Shown: piece after piece, positions 35,714 to 45,134 of the stretch
How the letters are laid out: each line of letters begins with the position of its first letter
How positions within the stretch are numbered: position 1 is the first letter of the stretch
Assembly: GCF_003860405.1 (NCBI RefSeq)
Contig: NZ_CP034170.1
Location: forward strand, 3,100,001-3,164,000
From: Nakamurella antarctica
GTDB lineage: Bacteria > Actinomycetota > Actinomycetes > Mycobacteriales > Nakamurellaceae
Length of the DNA stretch: 64,000 nucleotides
Direction of reading: 5' to 3'
Made by a program: the position numbers and the translations under genes
The notes under the pieces: model-generated
Told to the model about the DNA's origin: nothing
Database searches by the model: none
The model's input: the letters and a program-made list of their open reading frames with translations, nothing else

Positions 35714-37225
35714 TCACAGTCTGCGTGTGGCTTCGAGAGTTGCTTGTGCTATTGCTTTCTCCCGTGCGAACAGGAGTCCGAAGGTATATCCGTCCTCACC
35801 GTGAGCACTTGCTGCAGCACCAAGATCGCAGAGAAGTGCGGCTGCCACCACGCTGTCTTGATGTTCGCCGAGAAGCTCCTGCAGGCGAGTGTGCTTGTGT
35901 GCTCGGCGCTTTACCTGCTTACCTCCGATGACGGGCTCCAGCAGCTCCGTTGCATAGCGGGCTCGCTTCGCGGATTTGCGGGCTTCGTGCATTTCCTCCT
36001 CCTGAGCACCGGCCTTCCCCGCCAACCCAGCCTCAAGGTGTTTGTCGGTCTTGCGTTCGGCTGCCTTCACCTTGCGTAGCAGAATCTTTGTTCCGCTTTC
36101 TCCCCGCCGGCTGATGGCGGGTTCGACGGCCCACAACTCCGACTCTTCCAGCAGCGCAATGTAAGTCGGCGTAGCCATGGCCTGCCGCAGCTCGGTCAAC
36201 GCTGTTTCCAGTGCCTCTTTCATATAGTCCTCAATCCGAAGCACGACTGGTCCCACCACCCACCCCGGCGGTAGCTCAGCAACGGCTGCTAGCAACCGCG
36301 TCCGCTGTACTTCGAGGTCCCGCACCTTGCCAAGAACTGAGGCATACCAACGCACTTCGGCATCAAAAGCGGCAGCTCGTGGCTCTTCGAGCAGCGCACG
36401 GAAAATCCGCAGGGTGCTGCGCAGCCTGCGTGTGGCAACACGGGTGGAATGAATGGCGGGTTCTCCTCGTCGCAGCGCCAAGTCTCCCATTACCAGGACG
36501 TCATCTTGCTGGGCGAAGTAGCGGCGCATCACTTCTGCTGCAGTCAGTGGCGGCTCACCACGAGATTTAGTTTTACGTGAAGCGTCCCGCACTCCGTCGT
36601 TGGCCGCGGCAGGCAGATCACGTCCGGTCGCTCGGGCTACCTTGCTGGCACTTCTCGACGGGATGGCGCCAGCGCGCCTGAGCAGCTTCCCCACTGTGAG
36701 GAGCAACTTTTCGTTGCCCGCGGGACCCAGTTCCGCTTCGACCTCTCGCCATTGATCCAGGCGGGCACCTGCGCCTCCCGTCGCCGCAGAGAACACATGG
36801 TCATCAGCAATTTCGACCATCAATTCACCTTCGCCACTCCAGATCCGGGTGGCGCGGCGTTCCGTCCGAAGAGTTGCGAACTGCCGAAGGACGCGACCCC
36901 GCCGAATGCCTGTCAACAACTCTGCAAGTTCGTGGGGAACGGCTACCCGGCTTTCCGTTGCAGGAGAGGACAACTCGGTGCGTGCGTTCCCTGCAGGCAG
37001 CTTGAGTTGCCATCCGGACTCGGCGCCAGAATCGTCATCCCGCCGGCGGAGCGTAATCGCCCGACCGAGCAGGTCCCGCTCTGCCGTATCAAAGTAGACG
37101 CTGGTGAGCCTTCGTGTGGCCTTCTCAAGCCTTCCGCCGGGCGGCACCAGAGTAGTCAGATCAGGAAGCCGAAAGGTTTGCTCAACCTCGTACTTATCTT
37201 CGCGTTCGACGCTGTGGCTGCTCAC
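35714..37225 (-). CDS. CYTH and CHAD domain protein (phosphate polymer-linked)
   Basis: This 503-residue protein has an N-terminal CYTH (triphosphate tunnel metalloenzyme) domain (about 1-200, with EREDKYEVEQTF, TSVYFDTAERDLL and ITLRRRDD). A C-terminal CHAD domain (about 225-500) carries HSTRVATRRLRSTLRIFRALL and HEARKSAKRARYATELL, whose His and basic residues bind polyphosphate. CYTH-CHAD proteins are linked to polyphosphate or triphosphate turnover. The start is GTG at 37225; the frame goes on to 37318 without similarity. It is convergent with modC. Confidence 0.92.
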   Translation of the reverse strand: MSSHSVEREDKYEVEQTFRLPDLTTLVPPGGRLEKATRRLTSVYFDTAERDLLGRAITLRRRDDDSGAESGWQLKLPAGNARTELSSPATESRVAVPHELAELLTGIRRGRVLRQFATLRTERRATRIWSGEGELMVEIADDHVFSAATGGAGARLDQWREVEAELGPAGNEKLLLTVGKLLRRAGAIPSRSASKVARATGRDLPAAANDGVRDASRKTKSRGEPPLTAAEVMRRYFAQQDDVLVMGDLALRRGEPAIHSTRVATRRLRSTLRIFRALLEEPRAAAFDAEVRWYASVLGKVRDLEVQRTRLLAAVAELPPGWVVGPVVLRIEDYMKEALETALTELRQAMATPTYIALLEESELWAVEPAISRRGESGTKILLRKVKAAERKTDKHLEAGLAGKAGAQEEEMHEARKSAKRARYATELLEPVIGGKQVKRRAHKHTRLQELLGEHQDSVVAAALLCDLGAAASAHGEDGYTFGLLFAREKAIAQATLEATRRL

Positions 37226-37324
37226 CCCACCATCATCCCTGATGACGCCTGACCAGCCTCGCGCGGCCGTCGATCCCCGACCTTGGCAGTTCGATCTGCG
37301 GGCTAGCTGGCGCCGCAATGCCTT

Positions 37325-37885
37325 TCATTCTTCGATGTCGGGATGCCGGATGCTGAGCGAGAGCTGTTGCCAGCATTGGAGGTTGTCCAATCCCGCCTGC
37401 TCTGCGATCGTCCTGATCAAGGGGTCCTGGAGCACAACGCCTCCCCACTCGTCTGAGTTGATGCTGGCAAATACGCTGAGCATGCCCGCCAGGCGGGGGA
37501 TCCAGGGCAAGTCCCGCGCCAGCAGATGCGCCACGTCAATGCGGATACTCGGCAGGGTAGCCACCGGCTGACGTTCGGCAGGCACCGCGCTGAGCCGATC
37601 CTCTACCGAGAGAAGTCGCTTCGCCTCGGTCAGCACCACGTCGAGCTGCAGTCCAAGAAGGCCCGCCAAGGTCTGAAGAACCTCTGGTTCCAAGCTGACC
37701 TGCATGTTTTCAAATCTCGTGAGCCGCATGTAGGTGAGCGGAATGGGGATGCGGCGGTGTAGCTCGGCGACAGTCCAGAACCTTGCCAGCCGCGCAGTCT
37801 TGAATTGGGCCGAGACGAGTTGCTCGAGGCGGCTAACTTTCGGATGTTGCGGATCTCCCGCGCGCGGCGCTCGTTGCGAAGGCAC
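37325..37885 (-). CDS. Hypothetical protein, possible XRE-type helix-turn-helix
   Basis: The 186-residue product carries a stretch (about 20-90: SAQFKTARLARFWTVAELHR, LTYMRLTRFENM, LQTLAGLLGLQLDVVL) with the spacing of an XRE/Cro helix-turn-helix. A mixed helical C-terminal half follows. It could be a DNA-binding regulator, but the match is weak. The start (GTG at 37885) has no good ribosome binding site. It is in the same direction as the CYTH-CHAD gene, 99 bases upstream of it. Confidence 0.5.
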   Translation of the reverse strand: MPSQRAPRAGDPQHPKVSRLEQLVSAQFKTARLARFWTVAELHRRIPIPLTYMRLTRFENMQVSLEPEVLQTLAGLLGLQLDVVLTEAKRLLSVEDRLSAVPAERQPVATLPSIRIDVAHLLARDLPWIPRLAGMLSVFASINSDEWGGVVLQDPLIRTIAEQAGLDNLQCWQQLSLSIRHPDIEE

Positions 37886-38119
37886 GACGGTCCCCCCATC
37901 CCTCTACCGTCACTACCGTGGAAGCAGTGTCCCGTTTTTGGAGTATGAGGAAGGGACGCAGCAGGAACCACTTGCTTACGCAGAACGGACAAATAGCACT
38001 CTATTGGGAAAACCGGACGTTTCCCAGGTGGCTGTCATCGCGGCCTACTCCACTCTGAGGTCGTTGCTTCGCCTGCCATGGGTATCGGAGCCTTAGACCG
38101 CTCCTGACACGTGAGCCGA

Positions 38120-38590
38120 TCAGGATCGTCGCTTGGGGGGAGCCCACGTGATGATGGCGGAGCCCGTAGCCTTCCACGGAACGAGATCGCGCCGGTAGGA
38201 GGCGTGAACCGCAGCAGAAGCATCGGCGACCGAAGTAACCGCATGAGCCTGCGCGTCGCGCAGACGTGCGTGGGTGACGGCCAAATCATCGGAAATTTCG
38301 TCTAAGCGCGACTGCAGGGCGAGCACTTGTGCGTCCAACTCGATGATGCGTTTGATCCCCGCGCGATTCACGCCTTCTTCTTGGCTCAACCGTTGAACTT
38401 CACGCAGCAACGAGATATCCCGTTGAGAATAACGCCGCCCACCGGCAGCGGTCCGACCCGGCGAGACAAGCCCCTCCCTATCATAGGATCTCAGGGTTTG
38501 CGCGTGCATCCCCGCCAGTTCTGCTGCGACAGAGATGACGAACAAAGGTGTGAGCTCGTTGAATTCGCGAGACTGCCGGGCGTGCGTCAT
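38120..38590 (-). CDS. hspR: Heat shock repressor HspR (MerR family)
   Basis: HspR represses chaperone genes by binding HAIR sites, with DnaK as co-repressor. The 156-residue protein has a MerR-type winged helix (about 15-85: FVISVAAELAGMHAQTLRSY, REGLVSPGRT and GGRRYSQRDI). A helical dimerisation stretch follows, then a tail of about 50 residues. The ATG overlaps the dnaJ stop (ATGA), so it is the last gene of dnaK-grpE-dnaJ-hspR and regulates its own operon. Operators are visible upstream of dnaK and clpB. Confidence 0.95.
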   Translation of the reverse strand: MTHARQSREFNELTPLFVISVAAELAGMHAQTLRSYDREGLVSPGRTAAGGRRYSQRDISLLREVQRLSQEEGVNRAGIKRIIELDAQVLALQSRLDEISDDLAVTHARLRDAQAHAVTSVADASAAVHASYRRDLVPWKATGSAIITWAPPKRRS

Positions 38591-39837
38591 GTCTGCGATC
38601 CAGCCTCGCCGCCGGACGGCGCATGGTGCTTCCCCGAGGTGGCAGGGGAAGTGGGGCCGAAGCCTGCGTCAGCCAACGCCGCAGTAATGGCGCCGCGAGG
38701 GTCATCGGTCTGGGCGGCAGCGTAATCCTGCAAGGCTTTTGTCGCTTGACTATTCATCCGCGCCGGCACAGCCACATCCACGGTAACAATCAAATCGCCT
38801 ACTGCCCCCGTTTTGCGTTGCACCCCAGCACCTTTGACCCGGAACTTGCCACCCGACTTAGTACCGGCGGGTACCTTCAGCGTGACAAGCTTCACGCCAC
38901 CGCCGTCGTCCAGGGTCGGAATTGGCAACGACGTGCCCAGCGCCAACTCCGGAAACGTGACGGGAACCGATAACGTCACATTATCGCCACTGCGACCGAA
39001 CAGGTGGTGCGCTGCCACCTTCACGGTGACCAGCAAATCGCCAGCTGGCGCCCCGTGGGAGCCCGGAGAACCCTTGCCGCCCAATCGAATCCGTTGACCA
39101 TTGGTGACCCCGGCCGGGATTCGGGTGGTGATGGTTTTGTTGGAGATGATGGTGCGCTCGCCGCGACAGGTTGGGCAGGGTTCATCGACCACCGATCCGG
39201 TACCGCGGCAGGCAGCGCAGGGCTCGGAGAATGCGAACGAACCCTGGTTCCGCGTGACCAAGCCGCGCCCGTTGCAGACGGCGCAATCATGTGCGCTGGT
39301 GCCAGGTTTCGCCCCGCTCCCACGGCAGGTCGGGCAACCGGTGCGCTCACCCAGTTGCAGCGGAACCGTAACGCCGTGAACGGCATCAGCAAAGGAAATT
39401 TGCACCGAAGCCTCGGCGTCCGCGCCGCGTTCGGGGCGTGGCCCCCGGCCACCGCCGCTGCCGTTATTGAACATTCCACCAAACAGGTCGGAGACATTGA
39501 AACCGCCACCCCCGCCCTGCCTATTCAACAAGTCGTTCATGTCGAATCCACCGCCGGCTTGGCCACCTCGGCCCTGGCCTGGACGGCGCATTCCGCCTGC
39601 GCCGTAAAGGCTTCGGGCTTCATCATATTCTTTACGCTTCGCTGTGTCGGAGAGTACGTCGTAGGCCTCGGAGATGCCCTTGAATTTCTCTTCCGCCAGC
39701 TTGTTACCCGGGTTCTTGTCCGGGTGGTGGTCCCGGGCGAGCTGGCGATAGGACTTCTTTATCTCGGCTGCGGTTGCTGACTTCGAGACACCCAACAGCT
39801 TGTAGAAATCTTTTTCCATCCAATCCTGTGCACTCAC
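38587..39837 (-). CDS. dnaJ: Chaperone DnaJ (DnaJ1 type)
   Basis: DnaJ delivers unfolded proteins to DnaK and stimulates its ATPase. The 416-residue protein has a J-domain with HPD at 38-40, a Gly-rich region (about 80-130), and four zinc-binding Cys pairs (168/171, 185/188, 207/210, 221/224). Two C-terminal substrate-binding domains follow. The last pair is CPTCRGE, lacking the final Gly of CxxCxG. It sits 71 bases after grpE and overlaps hspR. The longer N-terminus before DFYKLLGV is typical of actinobacterial DnaJ1. Confidence 0.97.
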   Translation of the reverse strand: MSAQDWMEKDFYKLLGVSKSATAAEIKKSYRQLARDHHPDKNPGNKLAEEKFKGISEAYDVLSDTAKRKEYDEARSLYGAGGMRRPGQGRGGQAGGGFDMNDLLNRQGGGGGFNVSDLFGGMFNNGSGGGRGPRPERGADAEASVQISFADAVHGVTVPLQLGERTGCPTCRGSGAKPGTSAHDCAVCNGRGLVTRNQGSFAFSEPCAACRGTGSVVDEPCPTCRGERTIISNKTITTRIPAGVTNGQRIRLGGKGSPGSHGAPAGDLLVTVKVAAHHLFGRSGDNVTLSVPVTFPELALGTSLPIPTLDDGGGVKLVTLKVPAGTKSGGKFRVKGAGVQRKTGAVGDLIVTVDVAVPARMNSQATKALQDYAAAQTDDPRGAITAALADAGFGPTSPATSGKHHAPSGGEAGSQT

Positions 39838-39908
39838 CCGGCACCTCCTTCCCTTCCTGCATCACTAACTTCCTGATCACGTCCCAGTACTACCAAACCA
39901 GACAAAAC

Positions 39909-40562
39909 CTACTTGTCATCTTCAGATGCTGCCGCAGTAACGCCTGGGTCGGCGTTCGTCGCCTGCTCGGCGCGTGATGCTGCGTCATCGGCGCGGTCCT
40001 CGTCATCAGCGACCAATTCGGCATCCGCCACCTCGGAGCCAACCCGTTCAGAATCGACTACCTCGGCTTCCTGCTCCGGGCCGGTCACTCCGACTACCGC
40101 AGCTCGAATTAGCTTTCCTTTGAACGAGAACCCGCGGCGCATCACCGATGTCACCACCTGCGAGGTGACATCGGGCGAGGTGCCGAACTGAACCGCCTCG
40201 TATGCCGAGGGATCGAAAGCATCCCCCTCGGCGCCGAACGGCTCCAAGCCCAACTTTTCCAGCGAACCGGTGAGCCGGTCAGCAACAGCTTTAAAAGCTC
40301 CGGTCAGATCTCCATGCGCTTGGGCACGGTCGAGATCGTCGAGAACGCTCAACAACTCGGTGATGACAGAGGCTTTCGCGTTGATGACGGAGGCTTCGCG
40401 GTCCCGATCGATCCGTTTGCGGTAGTTGGCATATTCCGCCGACACCCGCTGCAGGTCGGTAGTGCGCTCAGCTAGCTGAGCCGTCAACTCCGCGAATTCG
40501 TCAGAAACTTCCTCCTCCGCAGCGGTTTCGACGTCCTGCGGGTCATTTTTGGCGAACTTCAC
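39909..40562 (-). CDS. grpE: Nucleotide exchange factor GrpE
   Basis: GrpE releases ADP from DnaK. The 217-residue protein has a coiled-coil N-terminal half (about 25-75, with [20 protein letters not shown]) and the beta-domain signature ([20 protein letters not shown] and [19 protein letters not shown]). The C-terminus is an acidic, Ala/Glu/Asp-rich tail of about 60 residues, longer than in E. coli. The start is GTG at 40562, overlapping the dnaK stop. Confidence 0.95.
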   Translation of the reverse strand: MKFAKNDPQDVETAAEEEVSDEFAELTAQLAERTTDLQRVSAEYANYRKRIDRDREASVINAKASVITELLSVLDDLDRAQAHGDLTGAFKAVADRLTGSLEKLGLEPFGAEGDAFDPSAYEAVQFGTSPDVTSQVVTSVMRRGFSFKGKLIRAAVVGVTGPEQEAEVVDSERVGSEVADAELVADDEDRADDAASRAEQATNADPGVTAAASEDDK

Positions 40563-42409
40563 TTCTTGTCGCTCTCCGGGATGTCGTCGACGATTTCGGC
40601 GTCAACGATTTCCTCTTCAGCGCTTGCCGCGCCGTCTGCGGGTTCGCCCGCAGCAGCACCAGCGGCCTGCTCATGGTTGTACAGAGCATTTCCGAGCGCT
40701 TGAGATTCGGTTGCCAAAACCTCGACAGCTGCCTTCAGCTCCACGAGATCGGTGCCCTTGAGTGCTGCGTTCGTCCGAACGATGGCCTCGTTGACCTTTT
40801 CCTTCGGCTCCGCCGGGAGCTTCTCGTCGTTGTCCTTGACGAACTTCTCCGTTTGGTAGACAAGAGCTTCGGCCTGGTTGCGGACTTCGGCTTCTTCCTT
40901 ACGGGCCTTGTCTTCGTCAGCATGCGCCTCTGCCTCGCGCATCATCCGATCGATGTCATCCTTTGGCAGCGCGGATCCGCCGGTGATCGTCATCGACTGT
41001 TCCTTACCGGTACCAAGGTCTTTCGCTGAAACGTGCACAATTCCGTTGGCATCGATGTCGAAGGTGACCTCAATCTGCGGGATATTGCGCTGCGCCGGCG
41101 GCAGTCCCGTCAGCTCGAACATCCCGAGCTTCTTGTTGTAAGCAGCGATCTCGCGCTCACCTTGGAAAACCTGGATTTGCACGGACGGCTGGTTGTCTTC
41201 GGCGGTAGTGAAGGTCTCACTGCGCTTGGTCGGGATAGTCGTGTTGCGCTCGATCAGCTTGGTCATGATGCCGCCCTTGGTTTCGATACCCAGGGAAAGC
41301 GGCGTGACATCAAGCAGCAGAACGTCTTTCACTTCACCGCGGAGAACGCCCGCCTGCAAAGCGGCACCGACTGCCACCACCTCGTCCGGGTTGACGCCCT
41401 TGTTGGGCTCCTTGCCGCCAGTAAGTTCCTTGACCAGTTCGGTGACGGAAGGCATCCGGGTAGAGCCGCCGACCAGCACCACGTGGTCGATCTTGGCGAC
41501 GGTAACGCCGGCATCCTTGATCACCTGGTGGAACGGCGTGCGGGTGCGGTCAAGCAGGTCGGCGGTGATCTTCTGGAACTCAGAACGCGACATCGACTCG
41601 TCGAGGAACAACGGGTTCTTGTCGGCGTCCACGGTGATGTACGGCAGGTTGATGGAGGTCGACAGCGAGGACGACAATTCGATCTTGGCCTTTTCCGCAG
41701 CTTCGCGAATGCGCTGCATGGCCATCTTGTCCTTCGTCAGGTCGATGCCACTGGAGGCCTTGAACTTGTCAACGAGCCAGCTGACGACACGCTCGTCCCA
41801 GTCGTCGCCGCCGAGGCTGTTATCACCCGCGGAGGCCTTGACCTCGACAACGCCGTCGCCGATTTCCAGCAGCGAGACGTCGAAGGTGCCACCGCCCAGG
41901 TCGAACACGAGGATGGTCTGCTCTTTGTCGCCCTTGTCCAAGCCGTACGCCAAAGCGGCCGCGGTGGGCTCGTTGACGATGCGGAGTACGTTGAGGCCGG
42001 CAATTTCGCCGGCGTCCTTCGTTGCCTGGCGCTGCGAGTCGTCGAAGTAAGCGGGCACGGTGATGACGGCGTCGGTGACGGGCTCACCCAAGTAGGCTTC
42101 CGCGTCGCGCTTCAACTTGCCCAGCACTCGGGCACTGATCTCCTGCGGGGTGTAGGCCTTACCGTCGATGTCCACTGTCCACTTGGTGCCAATGTGGCGC
42201 TTGACGGATCGGATGGTGCGATCGACGTTGGTGACGCCCTGGCGCTTGGCGACATCGCCGACCAGAACTTCGCCGTTCTTGGCGAAGGCAACGATGGACG
42301 GGGTGGTCCGGGCGCCTTCGGCGTTGGCGATGACGGTGGGTTCGCCACCTTCGAGCACTGCAACTACAGAGTTGGTGGTTCCAAGGTCAATACCGACGGC
42401 ACGCGACAT
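40559..42409 (-). CDS. dnaK: Chaperone DnaK (Hsp70)
   Basis: The 616-residue Hsp70 has an N-terminal ATPase ([43 protein letters not shown]). A peptide-binding domain (about 360-500) and a helical lid ending in an acidic tail follow. It folds proteins with DnaJ and GrpE and serves as co-repressor for HspR. A strong ribosome binding site (AGGAGG) precedes the ATG at 42409. Two HAIR operators and a promoter lie 72-145 bases upstream, and the four-gene operon follows. Confidence 0.98.
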   Translation of the reverse strand: MSRAVGIDLGTTNSVVAVLEGGEPTVIANAEGARTTPSIVAFAKNGEVLVGDVAKRQGVTNVDRTIRSVKRHIGTKWTVDIDGKAYTPQEISARVLGKLKRDAEAYLGEPVTDAVITVPAYFDDSQRQATKDAGEIAGLNVLRIVNEPTAAALAYGLDKGDKEQTILVFDLGGGTFDVSLLEIGDGVVEVKASAGDNSLGGDDWDERVVSWLVDKFKASSGIDLTKDKMAMQRIREAAEKAKIELSSSLSTSINLPYITVDADKNPLFLDESMSRSEFQKITADLLDRTRTPFHQVIKDAGVTVAKIDHVVLVGGSTRMPSVTELVKELTGGKEPNKGVNPDEVVAVGAALQAGVLRGEVKDVLLLDVTPLSLGIETKGGIMTKLIERNTTIPTKRSETFTTAEDNQPSVQIQVFQGEREIAAYNKKLGMFELTGLPPAQRNIPQIEVTFDIDANGIVHVSAKDLGTGKEQSMTITGGSALPKDDIDRMMREAEAHADEDKARKEEAEVRNQAEALVYQTEKFVKDNDEKLPAEPKEKVNEAIVRTNAALKGTDLVELKAAVEVLATESQALGNALYNHEQAAGAAAGEPADGAASAEEEIVDAEIVDDIPESDKK

Positions 42410-42480
42410 GCGTTCCTCCTACGTTAAAAGGTGGGCACGCAGCGTCGGGCTGACACTGCGCAGTGTGGCTCTAAGCGCTT

Positions 42481-42501
42481 GTTGAGCGGGTATGACTCAA
42501 C
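42481..42501 (-). promoter_or_regulatory. HAIR-type HspR operator 1 of the dnaK operon
   Basis: GTTGAGC-N7-ACTCAAC is an inverted repeat with 7-base arms and a 7-base centre, as in the HspR consensus CTTGAGT-N7-ACTCAAG. Its edge overlaps the proposed -10 box by two bases, so bound HspR would cover the promoter start. Confidence 0.88.
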
Positions 42502-42528
42502 TATGCGCTGGAGGTGAGCGCGTGTCAA
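42500..42528 (-). promoter_or_regulatory. Promoter of dnaK-grpE-dnaJ-hspR
   Basis: On the minus strand TTGACA (42528-42523) is followed after 17 bases by CATAGT (42505-42500). This is a housekeeping-type -35/-10 pair with a perfect -35. It lies between the two HspR operators and about 90 bases before the dnaK ATG. Confidence 0.75.
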
Positions 42529-42533
42529 ATGAA

Positions 42534-42554
42534 GTTGAGTGTGATCTACTCAAC
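42534..42554 (-). promoter_or_regulatory. HAIR-type HspR operator 2 of the dnaK operon
   Basis: GTTGAGT-N7-ACTCAAC is a perfect 7-base inverted repeat and differs from the HAIR consensus only in the outermost base pair. It sits 5 bases upstream of the -35 box. The remaining bases to 42736 hold nothing else I can name. Confidence 0.92.
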
Positions 42555-42736
42555 TTTCGTGCCTGTGCATACTCTGAGCTGGGATTTTGCGAATAGCCAG
42601 GTGAGATCAAGCAGCAGTCATCGTAGTTTTTCAAAGATGCTGCCGCCTCCAGTGGTCGCTAAGAACCGTTCCAAGCGACGAATCCGGGGCTGGGTGAGGG
42701 CTTGTCTGTCACAACAGCGCGCGGGGAGCAAAACGA

Positions 42737-44107
42737 TCAGGGGCCGGCGACCACCCAGGAGATCACCACTGAGCCATCCTTATTGATCAGTTGCAGCGTC
42801 CCGGGTCCGGCGACGGTGTCGATAGTGAAACGCCCCGTGCTCGCTTCAGCACCTGCGACCTGAGTGGCCGTCGCCGCTCCCCCGTCTATGACGCCCAACT
42901 TCCCGACGAATTCACCGCCCCCATCCGGCAGAAAGCGCCAGCTGTCGTAGCGGATCGTGCCGGCAGCACCACCGGGGTCCACCAGCGAAGCGGTGTAGTT
43001 CGCCCACAGCCATGAACCATTCGCTGGCGCGAGACCACCGGCGTTCGGGTCCGAAGCCGAGCGCCATTGGGGCTGGCTCAGGTCAACGCTGAAAGGGAAT
43101 GCGCCAACCGGGCTGGTCGCCGGGACGTTGACTGCCGCTAGTGGCCCGACCGACCGCTCCGACGTGACCTCGAATGTGGCGACCAGTCTATTTTGCCGGC
43201 GAAGGCTGACCACGCCCGACGTCGCTTTCGTGGCAAAGCTGAGGTTACCGCCGACATTTTCGCCCGCCGCCAGACTGATGGAATTGAGGTACGGCTCGTA
43301 TCCACCACCGGTCAGCTCCGCCTGCGCCGCTGTGGACCCGTCATCTGCGGCAAAGCTCCAGTCGATCCAACTAATACGCTCGGTCCCGCTCGCAGTGTCG
43401 GTGCGGGAAGCAGCGACCTGCAGCACCAGGTGGCCGTCCGAAACCCCGCTGACGGACTCCCCCCATCGCGCTCCGGGCTGCCACATCGCTCCGTCAACGG
43501 TGATCGAGAGCGAGCTTTGCCCAACCTGAACCACTGCGGCCTGGCCGACCGGGGTAATCGGAACCGGAACGGTACTGGTCAACGGAGCAGGCGCCACACC
43601 AATTGGCGACTGTGTAGCGGGTAGATCAACAGTGGCTTCGCGCAACTTGTTGAAAAACGTGATGCCTCCGACTGCGAAGAATGCCCCAAAAAAAATCAGG
43701 ATCATAGACCGCAGTGGGAATCTCGGCCGTCGGGTGGCCGGGTAACTGTTGAAGGAGGAGGACCTTCGAGTCTGCGCTCTTCTGCTTCTTCCGCGGGTAC
43801 GTCCAGCCGGTTGGCCCAGCCATGCTTCTTGCGAAGGCTGGTCGGGCCACTGCGCTTGAAACGCTTGCTGGGGAACCGGCTGCTGCTGGCCAAACTGCTG
43901 CGGCTGGCCAAACTGCTGCGGCGGCCCAAGCTGCTGCTGGCCAAACTGCTGTGGCGGCCCAAGCTGCGGCTGGCCAAACTGCTGCTGCCCCGCCCCGTCG
44001 CGTTGATACGCGCTTGGCGCTTCGCCGCTCAGTCCTGGCGCCGATACGGGAGCGTCCCCGGTGTAGAACTCGGACGCGCCATCGGAGTTGCTCTCTCCCC
44101 GTGCCAT
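42737..44107 (-). CDS. Membrane-anchored protein with Gln/Pro/Gly-rich N-terminus, unknown
   Basis: The 456-residue protein begins with a cytoplasmic low-complexity part (about 40-85) made of near repeats of GPPQQFGQQQL, then a basic Arg/Ser stretch. One membrane helix (about 135-155) leads to an external beta-rich region of about 290 residues with Gly/Ser/Thr-rich strands. No enzyme motif is seen. The layout recalls actinobacterial single-pass proteins with disordered cytoplasmic heads. It is convergent with nothing and reads toward dnaK, with its own 3' gap. Confidence 0.78.
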   Translation of the reverse strand: MARGESNSDGASEFYTGDAPVSAPGLSGEAPSAYQRDGAGQQQFGQPQLGPPQQFGQQQLGPPQQFGQPQQFGQQQPVPQQAFQAQWPDQPSQEAWLGQPAGRTRGRSRRAQTRRSSSFNSYPATRRPRFPLRSMILIFFGAFFAVGGITFFNKLREATVDLPATQSPIGVAPAPLTSTVPVPITPVGQAAVVQVGQSSLSITVDGAMWQPGARWGESVSGVSDGHLVLQVAASRTDTASGTERISWIDWSFAADDGSTAAQAELTGGGYEPYLNSISLAAGENVGGNLSFATKATSGVVSLRRQNRLVATFEVTSERSVGPLAAVNVPATSPVGAFPFSVDLSQPQWRSASDPNAGGLAPANGSWLWANYTASLVDPGGAAGTIRYDSWRFLPDGGGEFVGKLGVIDGGAATATQVAGAEASTGRFTIDTVAGPGTLQLINKDGSVVISWVVAGP

Positions 44108-44221
44108 CTTCCAAGCCCTCCAGATCGCTCAAACGCGACCCGCCTTATGCGGAATCGATTAATTCCTGAAACAGCTCATGTCAGATATGGGTAGGCACGC
44201 CTTACTGCTACCGTGCAAAGT

Positions 44222-44368
44222 ATGGGCGGCAAGAACAAGAAAATGAAGATCAAAAAAGAATGCTGCGTGACCAAGCCCAAATGTAAGAGCTGTCCTATCC
44301 GACTTCTCGCGGAAGGCAAGCTTCCCGCAGGATATTCGGTCAAAAAGCGCAAACTCGTCAAACTGTAG
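44222..44368 (+). CDS. Tiny Lys/Cys-rich protein (48 aa)
   Basis: This short gene encodes 48 residues. It opens MGGKNKKMKIKKECC and contains CC-x6-C-x2-C (KCKSCP), then a conserved-looking LLAEGKLPAGY and a basic end (KKRKLVKL). Four cysteines in a lysine-rich setting suggest a zinc- or nucleic-acid-binding mini-protein. I recall similar small proteins in other mycobacteria-related genomes but no named function. It is divergent from the Gln-rich protein gene. Codon use and the clean stop support it, although the ribosome binding site (AAAG) is weak. Confidence 0.7.
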   Translation: MGGKNKKMKIKKECCVTKPKCKSCPIRLLAEGKLPAGYSVKKRKLVKL

Positions 44369-44476
44369 GCGCTTCGCCGCGTCCGCATGGCAAATCAGCA
44401 AATCTAGATCCAGCCCTGCCCTGCCCGATCTCAGCGCGAACCACTTCGCAGAAGCGGGCGGGGCACACTAGCAATC

Positions 44477-45079
44477 ATGGATCTCACCCACACCAACCTC
44501 CTCCCCCTACTGAAGAGCGCCCTGGGCCAGTTCGGCGCCCGCGTGCACGCCGTTCGCGCCAGCCAGTGGGGCCTTAGTACGCCGGATACTGAATGGACTG
44601 TCCGTGATCTCGTCAATCATGTGGTGTCCGAACACCTATGGGTTCCCGAGTTACTCACGGGGAAACGTGTGGAAGAAGTCGGTGATGCGTGCGATGGCGA
44701 TGTTCTTGGCGGCGACCCTGCCAGCGCGTGGGATATCGCGGCGACCGCCAGTGAAGCCGCGTGGTCACACGCGGGCGCCCTCACCAGACAAGTGCACCTA
44801 TCAGCTGGTTCTGTCGACGCGCCTATCTACGCTTGGCAATTGACGACGGACCTGCTCGTCCATGCCTGGGATCTCGCGCGCGCGACCGGCGGCGACGATG
44901 AATTCCCGAACGACCTGGTCGGCGCTGTTTTGAAGGTCGTCAAAGATGACGGGGATTACGGCGCGCCCCTTTTTGCTGCCGCTATCCCCACACCGGGTTG
45001 TACCGATGACCTGACGGAACTGCTCGCGCTGCTGGGTCGCGACCGACATTGGACTCGCAGCGGAACCTCGTGCTCTTAG
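44477..45079 (+). CDS. TIGR03086 / mycothiol-dependent DinB-like protein
   Basis: This 200-residue protein of the DinB/maleylpyruvate-isomerase-like fold has the metal-ligand histidines in VRDLVNHVVSEHLW (about 42-55) and in LLVHAWDLARATGG (about 126-139). Opening with the TWTVRDL-type EWTVRDLVNH is typical of the TIGR03086 group. Members bind a divalent metal and are thought to act on mycothiol adducts; the substrate here is unknown. Confidence 0.88.
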   Translation: MDLTHTNLLPLLKSALGQFGARVHAVRASQWGLSTPDTEWTVRDLVNHVVSEHLWVPELLTGKRVEEVGDACDGDVLGGDPASAWDIAATASEAAWSHAGALTRQVHLSAGSVDAPIYAWQLTTDLLVHAWDLARATGGDDEFPNDLVGAVLKVVKDDGDYGAPLFAAAIPTPGCTDDLTELLALLGRDRHWTRSGTSCS

Positions 45080-45134
45080 CGATAATTTTGCGATTCACCC
45101 GCCCCGGAGCCGATCCCGGCGTTACGGTTTGCCC

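Noticed and set aside
41033-42427. 464-codon forward frame opposite dnaK
   Set aside because: It is antisense to a highly conserved gene, without a ribosome binding site or domain. Similar antisense frames opposite fba (19256-20359) and phosphoketolase (49799-50926) were dropped for the same reason.
44191-44205. Iron-box (IdeR/DtxR) palindrome GTAGGCACGCCTTAC before the Cys/Lys mini-protein
   Set aside because: The spacing between the TAGG and CCT(A/T)A halves is too short for the 19-bp IdeR site.
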